Of a stretch of DNA of 64,000 nucleotides, positions 50,710-59,116 are shown in pieces. Position numbers and translations under genes: made by a program. The stretch covers positions 90,440 to 154,439 of the forward strand of contig NZ_SOGJ01000007.1 in NCBI RefSeq assembly GCF_004402375.1, given 5' to 3'. Within the stretch, counting starts at the first letter, position 1, and every line of letters starts with the position of its first letter. Source of the stretch: Cryobacterium breve. Lineage in GTDB: Bacteria > Actinomycetota > Actinomycetes > Actinomycetales > Microbacteriaceae. The notes beneath the pieces are model-generated. The model was not told where the DNA came from, did no database searches, and saw only the letters and a list, made by a program, of their open reading frames with translations.

Positions 50710-51390
50710 TCAGGGTCTCAGAAGCGCGTGGTGACCGTCTTCCACGTGCTGACGCAGGGCCACCTCGTACGACAGAGTGTCGCCGCCACGGAGGTGGCGG
50801 GCGAGGATGCGATGCTCGGACACAAGACGGGTGAGGCTCGCCGGATCGCGCAGGGCCACCCGGTGTACGAGGCGTTCGAGACGCGGACCCAGCCGGGCGT
50901 AGATCCCGTCGATCACTCGGTTGTGCGTCTCGTCGACGATCCGGGCGTGGAATGCGTGGTCGGCGCGCGCGAACGTAAGCAGGTCACCTGCCTGCGCGGC
51001 ATCCTCTTGGATGCGGATCAGATCCTGCAGGGCGGCGTCGACGCGCGGTCCGTCGGCGGGGCGCGCGCTGAGGAGGGCCACCGCCGCGTTCTCGAGCATC
51101 ACGCGAACCTGAAGCAGCTCGGCCGTCTCCGTGTCACCCAGAGCGGTGACGACCGCACCCTTCTTGGGGAAGAGCGTCAGCAGTCCGTGGGCCTCGAGGG
51201 CAAGGAACGCCTCCCGCACGGGAGTGCGACTGATGGCCAGGGCCTGGGCCACCTCACCCTCGGTGATCAAGGAGCTCGCGGCCAGCCTGCCTGTGACGAT
51301 GGCCTCGGCGACATCCGCATAGACCCTGTCCACCGCCGATGGTGCCGCGGCGGACGTCGTGCCATGGGACCCCTGGAGAAAGCTCATCAT
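50710..51390 (-). CDS. GntR-family regulator with FCD domain
   Basis: A 226-aa FadR-type regulator: winged helix (about 20-85) with AEAIVTGRLAASSLITEGEVAQALA and SRTPVREAFLALE, then an all-helical FCD domain (about 90-215) with FHARIVDETHNRVID, whose His residues bind a metal and often an organic acid. Divergent from the GlcD-type oxidase; the TGCATC...AATGCA palindrome between them is its likely operator. Plausible ligand: lactate or glycolate. Confidence 0.9.
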   Translation of the reverse strand: MMSFLQGSHGTTSAAAPSAVDRVYADVAEAIVTGRLAASSLITEGEVAQALAISRTPVREAFLALEAHGLLTLFPKKGAVVTALGDTETAELLQVRVMLENAAVALLSARPADGPRVDAALQDLIRIQEDAAQAGDLLTFARADHAFHARIVDETHNRVIDGIYARLGPRLERLVHRVALRDPASLTRLVSEHRILARHLRGGDTLSYEVALRQHVEDGHHALLRP

Positions 51391-51407
51391 TTCACTCTAG
51401 TCATAGA

Positions 51408-51423
51408 TGCATCAATAAATGCA
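51408..51423. promoter_or_regulatory. TGCAT-N6-ATGCA palindrome, probable FCD operator
   Basis: TGCATCAATAAATGCA in the 72-bp divergent region between the FCD regulator and the oxidase gene. Confidence 0.6.
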
Positions 51424-51462
51424 ATCGGAGCCAGCCGGCATCCCCGGGAATAGAATTCAAAG

Positions 51463-52854
51463 GTGACCATGACAGCCCTGCAACCGACCACCGTCCTCGC
51501 ACAATTGGCCCTCGCCGTCCCGGCCGCCCAGCTTCTGACCGGGCCGCGGGCCGACGCCTATCTGCGTGACCAGTCGGACGGCACTCCCGCCGGCACACCG
51601 CTGGCGGTTGTTCTCCCGGCCAGCACCGAACAGGTCGCAGCCGTCGTGCAGGTCGCCGCGGCCCACCGAATCCCGATCGTGCCCCAGGGTGCTCGAACGG
51701 GCCTGGCCGGCGGTGCCAATGCAATCGAGGCCGGCATCGTGCTGAATCTGACCCGAATGAACACCATCGTCAGCGTCGACACGGTGAACCAGACCGCGAC
51801 GGTGCAGGCAGGCGTGCGCACCTACGCCCTGGCCCGAGCGGCCGCAGCGGTCGGACTGTTCTACCCACCCGATCCCGGGTCCTGGAAGGGCTCCACCCTC
51901 GGCGGCAACGTCGCGACCAACGCGGGTGGGATGCGGTGCGTCAAGTACGGGGTGACGGGCAACTTCGTGCGCCGGCTGACCGTCGTGCTCGCCGACGGCT
52001 CTATCGTGCACACCGGCCAGCGCACCATCAAGGGCGTCTCCGGGTACGACCTCACGGCGCTCCTGGTCGGCTCGGAGGGCACCCTCGGAATCATCACCGA
52101 GATCACGGTCGGATTGCTGCCGGCCCCGGCCGACGCCTCCGGGGTATCCGCCACGTTCGCCACGACGGAAGCCGCCCTGGCCGCCGCGGCCGTCATCGTC
52201 GCCTCCAACCGCCGGCCGAGCGTGCTCGAATACCTGGACGGTCCCTGCATCGCCGCGATCAACGACTTCGACCCCGAGTCCCGGTTGCCGGCCGATGCCG
52301 CCGCGCTGCTGCTCATCCAGTCGGACCAGGCGGGTCAGGCGCACGCGGACGTCGACGAGTACGCCGCCATTCTGACGGCCGGGGGAGCCTCAACGGTGTC
52401 CGTCGCCCACGACCCGGAGCACCTCGACGAGCTGATGAGTGCCCGCCGGCTGCTCCAGCCCGCGCTGCAGGCCACCCGCGGGTCCAGCCTCAACGAAGAC
52501 GTGACCGTGCCTCGGTCCCAGCTGCCGGCGCTGCTGGCCGGGCTCACGCAGATCTCCCGGGAGCTGGCGGTTCCGATCGGCACCGGCGGACACCTCGGCG
52601 ACGGAAACCTGCACCCCATGATCGGTTTCGACGCCGCAGTGCCGGCGCAGGTCGATGCGGCTCATCGCGCATTCGGCCGGGTGATCGCCCTGGCCATCGC
52701 TCTCGGCGGCTCTGCGTCCGGCGAGCACGGCATCGGCCTGCTTAAGAAAGATCACCTCGATGACGAGCTCGGTCCAGTGCTGCTGGAGTTGCAGCGCCGG
52801 GTCAAAATGGCCTTTGATCCGGACTCGATTTTGAACCCCGGAAAGAAACTCTGA
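51463..52854 (+). CDS. GlcD-type FAD oxidase (glycolate/D-lactate dehydrogenase)
   Basis: A 463-aa FAD-binding oxidoreductase. PCMH-type FAD site: IPIVPQGARTGLAGGANAI and GGNVATNAGGMRCVKYG; substrate domain with NEDVTVPRSQL, GHLGDGNLHPM and the end SGEHGIGLLKKDHL...DPDSILNPGKKL. These oxidise glycolate, D-lactate or similar 2-hydroxy acids. GTG 51463 or ATG 51469. Divergent from the FCD regulator. No iron-sulfur partner (GlcF) is next to it. Confidence 0.9.
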   Translation: MTMTALQPTTVLAQLALAVPAAQLLTGPRADAYLRDQSDGTPAGTPLAVVLPASTEQVAAVVQVAAAHRIPIVPQGARTGLAGGANAIEAGIVLNLTRMNTIVSVDTVNQTATVQAGVRTYALARAAAAVGLFYPPDPGSWKGSTLGGNVATNAGGMRCVKYGVTGNFVRRLTVVLADGSIVHTGQRTIKGVSGYDLTALLVGSEGTLGIITEITVGLLPAPADASGVSATFATTEAALAAAAVIVASNRRPSVLEYLDGPCIAAINDFDPESRLPADAAALLLIQSDQAGQAHADVDEYAAILTAGGASTVSVAHDPEHLDELMSARRLLQPALQATRGSSLNEDVTVPRSQLPALLAGLTQISRELAVPIGTGGHLGDGNLHPMIGFDAAVPAQVDAAHRAFGRVIALAIALGGSASGEHGIGLLKKDHLDDELGPVLLELQRRVKMAFDPDSILNPGKKL

Positions 52855-53030
52855 AGTGATCGCATCCTCTTGACCACGCGTGCGTGACACGCGGAAAAAC
52901 TCCGCACAGCCAGAACGGTACGAATTCGCGTTTGGCCGTGCAAGACGGGAGTAGTGTTGAAAAAGAGGGCAAGTCACGGTGCATCGTCGCATTAGCCGGA
53001 GCCTCGTGGTCCTGCTCTCTCGGCCCGACT

Positions 53031-53069
53031 GTGGGAGAGACACTTTCGCGGAGGGTGTCTCGATCCCAC
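53031..53069 (+). promoter_or_regulatory. Leader hairpin just before pflB
   Basis: GTGGGAGAGACAC pairs with GTGTCTC-GA-TCCCAC across an 11-nt loop. It ends next to the GAGGAG Shine-Dalgarno and could act as mRNA stabiliser or translational switch. I see no conserved ZTP-aptamer CCGCCTGGGC. Confidence 0.6.
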
Positions 53070-53085
53070 GAGGAGAGCAACCTAC

Positions 53086-55344
53086 ATGACAATAACTGAC
53101 GATGTTCGCAGCGGAACGGATGATGCCGGTCGGACTGAGTTCGTCTCCGGCCCTTGGCAGGATTCGATCGATCTGCGCGATTTCATTCAGCGCAATTACA
53201 CGCCCTACCTGGGCGACGCAAGCTTCCTCGCCGGCGCGACCGCACGCACGACGGGCATTTGGGACAAGCTGTCCGCGATGTTCCCCGAGGAACGCCGTAA
53301 AGGTGTTTACGACGTCGACGCCACCACGCCGTCGTCCATTACGGCCCACGCTCCGGGCTACATCGACCAGGCCAACGAGGTAATCGTCGGACTGCAGACG
53401 GATGCGCCGCTCAAGCGCGCCATCATGCCGTTCGGTGGCTGGCGCATGGTCGCCACCTCCCTCGAGACCTACGGCTACCCCGTGTCGCCCGAGCTCGAAA
53501 AGATTTTCACCGATTATCGCAAGACCCACAACACCGCAGTCTTCGACGCGTATACGCCCGCAGTCCGCCGTGCGCGCAGCAGCCACCTGATCACGGGGCT
53601 GCCCGACGCCTACGGCCGTGGCCGCATCATCGGCGACTATCGCCGTGTTGCCCTCTACGGTGTCGACGCCCTGATCGCAGGCAAGAAGAACGACCGTGCC
53701 GAGATCGACATGGAGCCCTCGACCGAGGACGTCATCCGGGCACGCGAGGAGAACTCAGAGCAGATCCGGGCCCTCAAGGAACTCATTCAGATGGCGGCCT
53801 CCTACGGCTCCGACATCTCGAAGCCGGCCACCACCGCGCGCGAAGCCGTGCAGTGGCTCTACTTCGCCTACCTCGGCGCCGTCAAGGAGCAGAATGGTGC
53901 GGCAATGTCGTTCGGGCGCAACGCGGCCTTCCTCGACGCCTACATCGAGCGCGACATGGCCGCCGGAATCCTGAACGAAGAAGGAGCCCAGGAGCTTATC
54001 GACGACCTCGTCATCAAGCTCCGCATCGTGCGCTTCCTGCGCACCCCGGAATACGACGAGATCTTCGCCGGAGACCCGACCTGGGTCACCGAATCGCTCG
54101 CCGGCATCGGTGAAGACGGCCGTCCGCTCGTCACCAAGACCACGTTCCGATTCCTGCAGACGCTGTACAACATCGGTGCAGCACCCGAGCCGAACCTCAC
54201 CGTTCTCTGGAGCGACGCTCTGCCCGAGGGCTTCAAGCGTTTCTGCGCGCAGGTGTCGATCGACACCTCGGCCATCCAATTCGAGTCCGACGAGATCATT
54301 CGGGCCGAGATGGGTGACGACGCCGCGATCGCCTGCTGCGTCTCGCCCATGCGCGTCGGCAAGCAGATGCAGTTCTTCGGTGCACGCGTCAACGCCGTCA
54401 AGGCGCTGCTGTACTCGATCAACGGTGGCAAGGACGAGGTTTCCGGCAAGCAGATCGCCCCGGCAACCGTGCCGAACGCTGAAGAGGTCCTGACCTACGA
54501 CACCGTTTTCCCGGCCTATCTGGAAACGCTCGAATGGCTCGCCGAGACTTACGTCACGGCCTTGAACTGCATCCACTACATGCACGACAAGTACGCCTAC
54601 GAGCGTCTCGAAATGGCGCTGCACGACAAGGAGATCATCCGCACGCTGGCTTGCGGCATCGCCGGCCTGAGCGTGGTTGCCGACTCTCTGTCGGCCATCA
54701 AGTACGCCACTGTACGCCCGGTGCGCGACGAGACCGGCCTGGTTGTCGACTACACCATCGAAGGTGAATTCCCTCAGTTCGGTAACGACGACGACCGCGT
54801 CGACACCATCGCCGTCGACGTGATGGAGCGGTTCATGAAGATGATCCGCAAGCACCCGACCTACCGCGGCGCGATCCACACCCAGTCGATCCTGACGATC
54901 ACGTCCAACGTGGTCTACGGCAAGGCCACCGGCAACACGCCGGACGGCCGTCGCGCGGGGGAGTCGTTCGCTCCGGGTGCCAACCCGATGAACGGCCGCG
55001 ACACCCACGGAATGCTGGCGTCGGCTCTCAGCGTCGCCAAGCTTCCTTACAGTGAAGCGCAGGATGGCATCTCGCTGACCAACACGGTCGTTCCCAGTGG
55101 TCTCGGCCACACCAAGGAAGAGCAGATCACGAGCCTGGTCGGCCTCATCGACGCGTTCACGTCGGCGACCGGTTACCACATCAACGTGAATGTGCTCAAC
55201 CGCGACACGCTCGAGGACGCCATGGCGCACCCGGAGAACTACCCGCAGCTGACGATTCGCGTCTCCGGCTACGCGGTGAACTTCGTTCGCCTGACCCGCG
55301 AGCAGCAGATGGATGTCATCAGCCGCACGTTCCACTCGCACTAA
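53086..55344 (+). CDS. pflB: Formate C-acetyltransferase (pyruvate formate-lyase)
   Basis: A 752-aa glycyl-radical enzyme making acetyl-CoA and formate from pyruvate under anaerobic conditions. Active-site pair in IACCVSPM (both Cys), [10 protein letters not shown] before it, and the glycyl radical loop [13 protein letters not shown] near the end, with [10 protein letters not shown] finishing. Full length compared with E. coli. ATG 53086 follows GAGGAG. The activator pflA lies 43 bp downstream. Its presence means this organism can ferment mixed acids when oxygen is absent. Confidence 0.96.
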   Translation: MTITDDVRSGTDDAGRTEFVSGPWQDSIDLRDFIQRNYTPYLGDASFLAGATARTTGIWDKLSAMFPEERRKGVYDVDATTPSSITAHAPGYIDQANEVIVGLQTDAPLKRAIMPFGGWRMVATSLETYGYPVSPELEKIFTDYRKTHNTAVFDAYTPAVRRARSSHLITGLPDAYGRGRIIGDYRRVALYGVDALIAGKKNDRAEIDMEPSTEDVIRAREENSEQIRALKELIQMAASYGSDISKPATTAREAVQWLYFAYLGAVKEQNGAAMSFGRNAAFLDAYIERDMAAGILNEEGAQELIDDLVIKLRIVRFLRTPEYDEIFAGDPTWVTESLAGIGEDGRPLVTKTTFRFLQTLYNIGAAPEPNLTVLWSDALPEGFKRFCAQVSIDTSAIQFESDEIIRAEMGDDAAIACCVSPMRVGKQMQFFGARVNAVKALLYSINGGKDEVSGKQIAPATVPNAEEVLTYDTVFPAYLETLEWLAETYVTALNCIHYMHDKYAYERLEMALHDKEIIRTLACGIAGLSVVADSLSAIKYATVRPVRDETGLVVDYTIEGEFPQFGNDDDRVDTIAVDVMERFMKMIRKHPTYRGAIHTQSILTITSNVVYGKATGNTPDGRRAGESFAPGANPMNGRDTHGMLASALSVAKLPYSEAQDGISLTNTVVPSGLGHTKEEQITSLVGLIDAFTSATGYHINVNVLNRDTLEDAMAHPENYPQLTIRVSGYAVNFVRLTREQQMDVISRTFHSH

Positions 55345-55387
55345 TTTTCACTGATATCAACGCGGCGACGCTGAGTAGGACGAGACA

Positions 55388-56245
55388 ATGCCAGCAGTAA
55401 ACCTCGGCCTGCCCAGCGCCGGCGTCGCTGTCTCCCTGATGGACGGCTCATCCGTGAGCAGTGAGCAGGCCGACCTGGCCGAACTCCACCATCTCGAGAT
55501 GGAAGCAATCCACAACGGAACAGTTGCCAGCGTCCACTCGTGGGAACTTGTCACGGCCGTAGACGGTCCGGGCACGCGACTGACACTCTTTCTCTCCGGG
55601 TGTCTACTGCGGTGTCAGTACTGCCACAACCCTGACACCTGGAAGATGAAGGACGGGCTTCTCACCACGCTGGACGACCTCGTCGCCCGGGTCAAGCGCT
55701 ATAAAGGCGTCTTCGACTCGACCGGTGGCGGGTTGACCATCTCCGGTGGGGAGCCGCTCATGCAGCCCGCTTTCGTGACGCGCCTCTTCGAGGAGTGCCA
55801 CAAGCTCGGCGTGCACACCACTCTGGACACCTCCGGGTTCCTGGGCAAGAGTGCGTCGGACAAGCTGCTGGACAACCTCGACCTCGTCTTGCTCGACGTC
55901 AAGTCGGGCCTCCCCGAGACCTACAAAGAGGTGACCGGCCGTGATCTCGCACCAACGATCGCGTTCGGTGACCGCCTGAGCGAACGAAACATTCCCGTTT
56001 GGGCGCGTTTCGTTCTCGTCCCGGGTCTCACCGACGCCGTCGACAACGTCGACGCCGTCGCCGAGATCGTGTCGCGCTGGCCGAATGTCGAGCGCGTCGA
56101 GGTTCTGCCCTTCCACCAGATGGGTGAAGACAAATGGGACCGATTGAACATCCCCTATCCGCTCCACGGGTCGAATCCTCCGGATGAGGCACTGCTGGAG
56201 CGGGTTCGGGGCCAGTTCGAGGCCCGCGGGCTGACGGTCTTCTAA
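55388..56245 (+). CDS. pflA: PFL-activating enzyme (radical SAM)
   Basis: A 285-aa radical SAM enzyme that installs the glycyl radical in PflB. The [4Fe-4S] motif is GCLLRCQYCHNPDTW; further SAM-binding stretches are GGGLTISGGEPLMQ and TLDTSGFLG. It has a 45-residue N-terminal extension beyond the E. coli protein (246 aa); a start near 55439 would remove part of it. Followed by an intrinsic terminator. Confidence 0.95.
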   Translation: MPAVNLGLPSAGVAVSLMDGSSVSSEQADLAELHHLEMEAIHNGTVASVHSWELVTAVDGPGTRLTLFLSGCLLRCQYCHNPDTWKMKDGLLTTLDDLVARVKRYKGVFDSTGGGLTISGGEPLMQPAFVTRLFEECHKLGVHTTLDTSGFLGKSASDKLLDNLDLVLLDVKSGLPETYKEVTGRDLAPTIAFGDRLSERNIPVWARFVLVPGLTDAVDNVDAVAEIVSRWPNVERVEVLPFHQMGEDKWDRLNIPYPLHGSNPPDEALLERVRGQFEARGLTVF

Positions 56246-56260
56246 CTCGAGAATCAGACG

Positions 56261-56294
56261 AGGCGTGGCATCTCATCAGATGCCACGCCTTTTC
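56261..56294 (+). terminator. Terminator of the pfl operon
   Basis: AGGCGTGGCATCT/AGATGCCACGCCT arms with a CATC loop and a TTTT run, 15 bp past the pflA stop. Confidence 0.9.
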
Positions 56295-56672
56295 TGCGCA
56301 CTAGACAGCGGATGCCGCCCGTCAGGCAGCCAGAAACCCTGCGCATCACCTCAACCCAAGTACACACAGGCATGAATCGCGGCAGAACGCGAGGCGCAAC
56401 GGTGACCACCGTCACGGCAACTTCCCCGGACACCGTCAGCAGTCAGCAGCGAGCAGTCAGCAGTCAGCAGTCAGCAGCCAGCAGGGTGAAGAGGGCACTT
56501 CGGTCGCCGAGGACGCTTCCTTCCTGGGTGGCACCCCCGTCGTCGACCCTTTTTCGTTTGCGCAACCCCCTATCCCCTGAGCGAAGCCCAGGTTTGCATG
56601 CTATGAGACCCGAGTTCTTCCGGGCCCGGTTCAGGGGTCCGCTTCGGGATCCGTAGACGGCGGGGTGATGCA
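56295..56672. other. Intergenic stretch before the PBP gene
   Basis: No gene I can support. It contains the CAGTCAGCAG repeat at 56434-56484 and the presumed PBP promoter. Confidence 0.5.
56434..56484. repeat. CAGTCAG-type short tandem repeat
   Basis: Seven-base units of AGCAGTC with some slips to AGCAGC/AGCAGCG, about seven copies, non-coding. Not a CRISPR: there are no spacers. Confidence 0.85.
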
Positions 56673-58847
56673 GTGGGCACGTCGGGATTCACCAAACGAA
56701 GATCCGTCGGCGGGGTGCTCACAGCCCTTCCGGGCTTCACCGTGATGAGTGTGGTGGCCGGTCTCCTCGTCACCGTCGCCGTGACCCCGGTCGTCGCGCT
56801 GGGTGGCCTCGGAACGACCAACGCGATCACGGTGTTCGAGAACCTGCCCGGCTATCTGGCCATCGATAAGCTGTCGCAGAAGAGCAATATCTACGCCACC
56901 CAGAGTGACGGCACGCCTGTGCTCCTGGCATCCTTCTACGACCAGAACCGGATCGAGGTGGGCTGGGACGAGATCAGCAACTACGCGAGGGATGCCGTCA
57001 TCGCCAGCGAGGACCCGCGCTTCTACGAGCACGGCGGTGTGGACGCCCAGGGAACCCTCCGGGCGGCGGTGACGACCGCCCTCGGGGGAGCGACGCAGGG
57101 AGGATCGTCGATCACCCAGCAGTACGTCAAGAACGTGCGCGTGCAGAAGTGCGAACTCGAATCGGACGACCTGTTGCAGAGGCGCTGCTACAACGCCGTG
57201 ACCGAGACGAGTCCCGACCGCAAGGTCAAGGAGATGCGCCTCGCGATCGGGGTGGAGAAGAAGTTTCCCAAGAACGACATCCTGCGCCAGTATCTCAACA
57301 TCACCGGCTTCGGCGGGACCGTCTACGGGATCGAGGCGGCCGCAAACTACTACTTCAGCACGACCGCCGCCGATCTCACCCTTCCCCAGGCCGCCAGCCT
57401 CGTGGCGATCGTGAACAACCCGGCTAAGTTCCGCCTGGACAACCCCGGAAGCGAGGCCAACGGCGCCGCGAACGGTTACGCGGCCAACAAGGCCCGCCGG
57501 GACTACATCCTGCGAGAGATGCTTCGCCACCAGAAGATCACGGACTTGGAATTCCATGCCGCCCGTGCCACACCGGTCTCGCCGGTCACCCAGGAGCCGA
57601 GCACGGGCTGCCAGACCGCCCGTGGCAGTGCCTACTTTTGCGACTACGTGACTCACCTGCTCCGGAATGACCCGGCGTTCGGAAAGGACGAGGAAACCCG
57701 ACTGCTCAACTTCCGGCGGGGCGGCTACGACGTCTTCACCACCCTGGACCTCGATCTGCAGCGGGCGGCCGAGGAGACCATCGCGGCGAATGTCCCGATG
57801 GAGCATCCCGGCTGGGACGTGGGCAGCGTGGTCACGAGCGTGCAGGTGGGGACGGGGCGGGTTCTGGCAATGGCCCAGAACAAGCTGTACAGTCAGGATC
57901 CCGTCGTGACAGCCACCAGTGCCGCCTACACCGGCGTCAACTACAACACCGACTATGCCGAGGGCGGCTCGCGGGGTTTCCAGCCCGGCTCGACCTACAA
58001 GGTGTTCACGCTTGCCGAGTGGCTGAAGACCGGACACCGGCTCGCGGACCGTGTCGACTCGGCCCGGAGGGCCAATTGGGGAACGTTCACCGACAGCTGC
58101 CGGGGACCGCAGAACTATGATGCCCAGAACTGGAATCCGCGAAACGACGCGGGGGAGAGTGGTGGCAACTACAGCGCACTCGAGTCGACGCTCGGCTCCA
58201 TCAATACGGGATTCATCGGGATGGCGAAGAGACTCGACCTGTGCGGCATCCGTCAGACTGCTGAATCATTCGGGGTGACCCGCGCCGACGGTGACCCGCT
58301 GGTCCAGACGGCGGCATCCGTGATCGGAACGAACGAGGTGGCCCCCCTGACCATGGCCGTTGCCTTCGCGGGCATCGCGAACCGCGGGGTGACCTGCTCG
58401 CCGATCGCGATCACCCGCATCGTGGGCGCGGACGGTGCCGAGGTGCCTGTGCCGGAGTCGACCTGCACCCCGTCGGTGGACCCGACGGTGGCCGCGGGCA
58501 TGGTCTTCGCGTTGCGCCGGGTGATGACCGACGGCACGGCGCAGCAATCCTGGCGTGCCACGGAACCCCGAGTTCCTCTGATCGGGAAGACCGGAACCAC
58601 GGATGGCGAGAAGGACACCTGGATGGTCGGCGCCAGCTCGAAGGTGGCGACCGTGGCGGCCGTCGTCAGCGTCACCGGGGAGGCTCGTCAACGGTCGATC
58701 AGCTTCCCGAGCGGCCCGGCGGCCACGGCCAGGCATCGGATGTGGCCGTTCGTGATGTCGGTCGCCAACGCCAAGTACGGCGGGGACGAGCTGCCGGAGC
58801 TCGGTCCGCCTCCTGTGGTCGTTCCGGTCGGGGATTCCGGCGATTAG
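56673..58847 (+). CDS. Class A penicillin-binding protein
   Basis: A 724-aa bifunctional peptidoglycan synthase. One N-terminal membrane helix; a GT51 glycosyltransferase domain (about 90-290) with ASEDPRFYEHGGVD (catalytic Glu), GGSSITQQYVKN and KVKEMRLAIGVEK; then a transpeptidase domain (about 380-690) with PGSTYKVF (active Ser), SINTGF and KTGTTDGEK. No PASTA domain. Resembles PonA-type enzymes. GTG 56673 start. Its stop overlaps the antisense SOUL remnant by four bases. Confidence 0.92.
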   Translation: MGTSGFTKRRSVGGVLTALPGFTVMSVVAGLLVTVAVTPVVALGGLGTTNAITVFENLPGYLAIDKLSQKSNIYATQSDGTPVLLASFYDQNRIEVGWDEISNYARDAVIASEDPRFYEHGGVDAQGTLRAAVTTALGGATQGGSSITQQYVKNVRVQKCELESDDLLQRRCYNAVTETSPDRKVKEMRLAIGVEKKFPKNDILRQYLNITGFGGTVYGIEAAANYYFSTTAADLTLPQAASLVAIVNNPAKFRLDNPGSEANGAANGYAANKARRDYILREMLRHQKITDLEFHAARATPVSPVTQEPSTGCQTARGSAYFCDYVTHLLRNDPAFGKDEETRLLNFRRGGYDVFTTLDLDLQRAAEETIAANVPMEHPGWDVGSVVTSVQVGTGRVLAMAQNKLYSQDPVVTATSAAYTGVNYNTDYAEGGSRGFQPGSTYKVFTLAEWLKTGHRLADRVDSARRANWGTFTDSCRGPQNYDAQNWNPRNDAGESGGNYSALESTLGSINTGFIGMAKRLDLCGIRQTAESFGVTRADGDPLVQTAASVIGTNEVAPLTMAVAFAGIANRGVTCSPIAITRIVGADGAEVPVPESTCTPSVDPTVAAGMVFALRRVMTDGTAQQSWRATEPRVPLIGKTGTTDGEKDTWMVGASSKVATVAAVVSVTGEARQRSISFPSGPAATARHRMWPFVMSVANAKYGGDELPELGPPPVVVPVGDSGD

Positions 58848-59110
58848 ACCGACCCTCCACCACCCGACGGCAGCCAGACGACCCCCACAGAGAAGCCGTT
58901 CCACCTGAACCGCTCCTCACTCCAGCCGTCACTCCAGCCGTCGCTGAAGCGGTGGGCTGCGACGGTGCGCTCAGGTATTTCCTTCGTGCCGACCCGCGCG
59001 TTTCGGGGCACGGGAACCTCCGTGGCCGGCATCCCCGCCGGGAGTACGAAGCTGATTGTGTGGCTCAGCGGGGTCGTGGTTTCCTGGATCACCGGCGCGG
59101 TCATCGCGAT
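58844..59110 (-). pseudogene. SOUL heme-binding protein remnant
   Basis: Begins right after the dnaE2 stop: RIAMTAPVIQE, HTISFVLPAGMPATEVPVP, then VGTKEIPERTVAAHRFSDGWS and stop. KIAMTAPV, FVLP and ERTVAA.RFSG are SOUL-family hallmarks. The N-terminal third and the C-terminal ARY-type region are missing, and a 12-bp tandem slip repeats DGWS. So it is a fragment of a heme-binding-domain gene. Confidence 0.8.
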
Positions 59111-59116
59111 GCGCGC

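Noticed and set aside
52855..53085. ZTP (pfl-motif) riboswitch before pflB
   Set aside because: The invariant CCGCCTGGGC-like segment is absent; only a plain hairpin is visible.
53755..55341. A 528-codon open frame antisense to pflB
   Set aside because: It is the complement of a highly conserved gene in high-GC DNA; it has no domain, start signal or composition of its own.
56434..56484. CRISPR-like periodic repeat before the PBP gene
   Set aside because: Units of seven bases without spacers; a simple tandem repeat.
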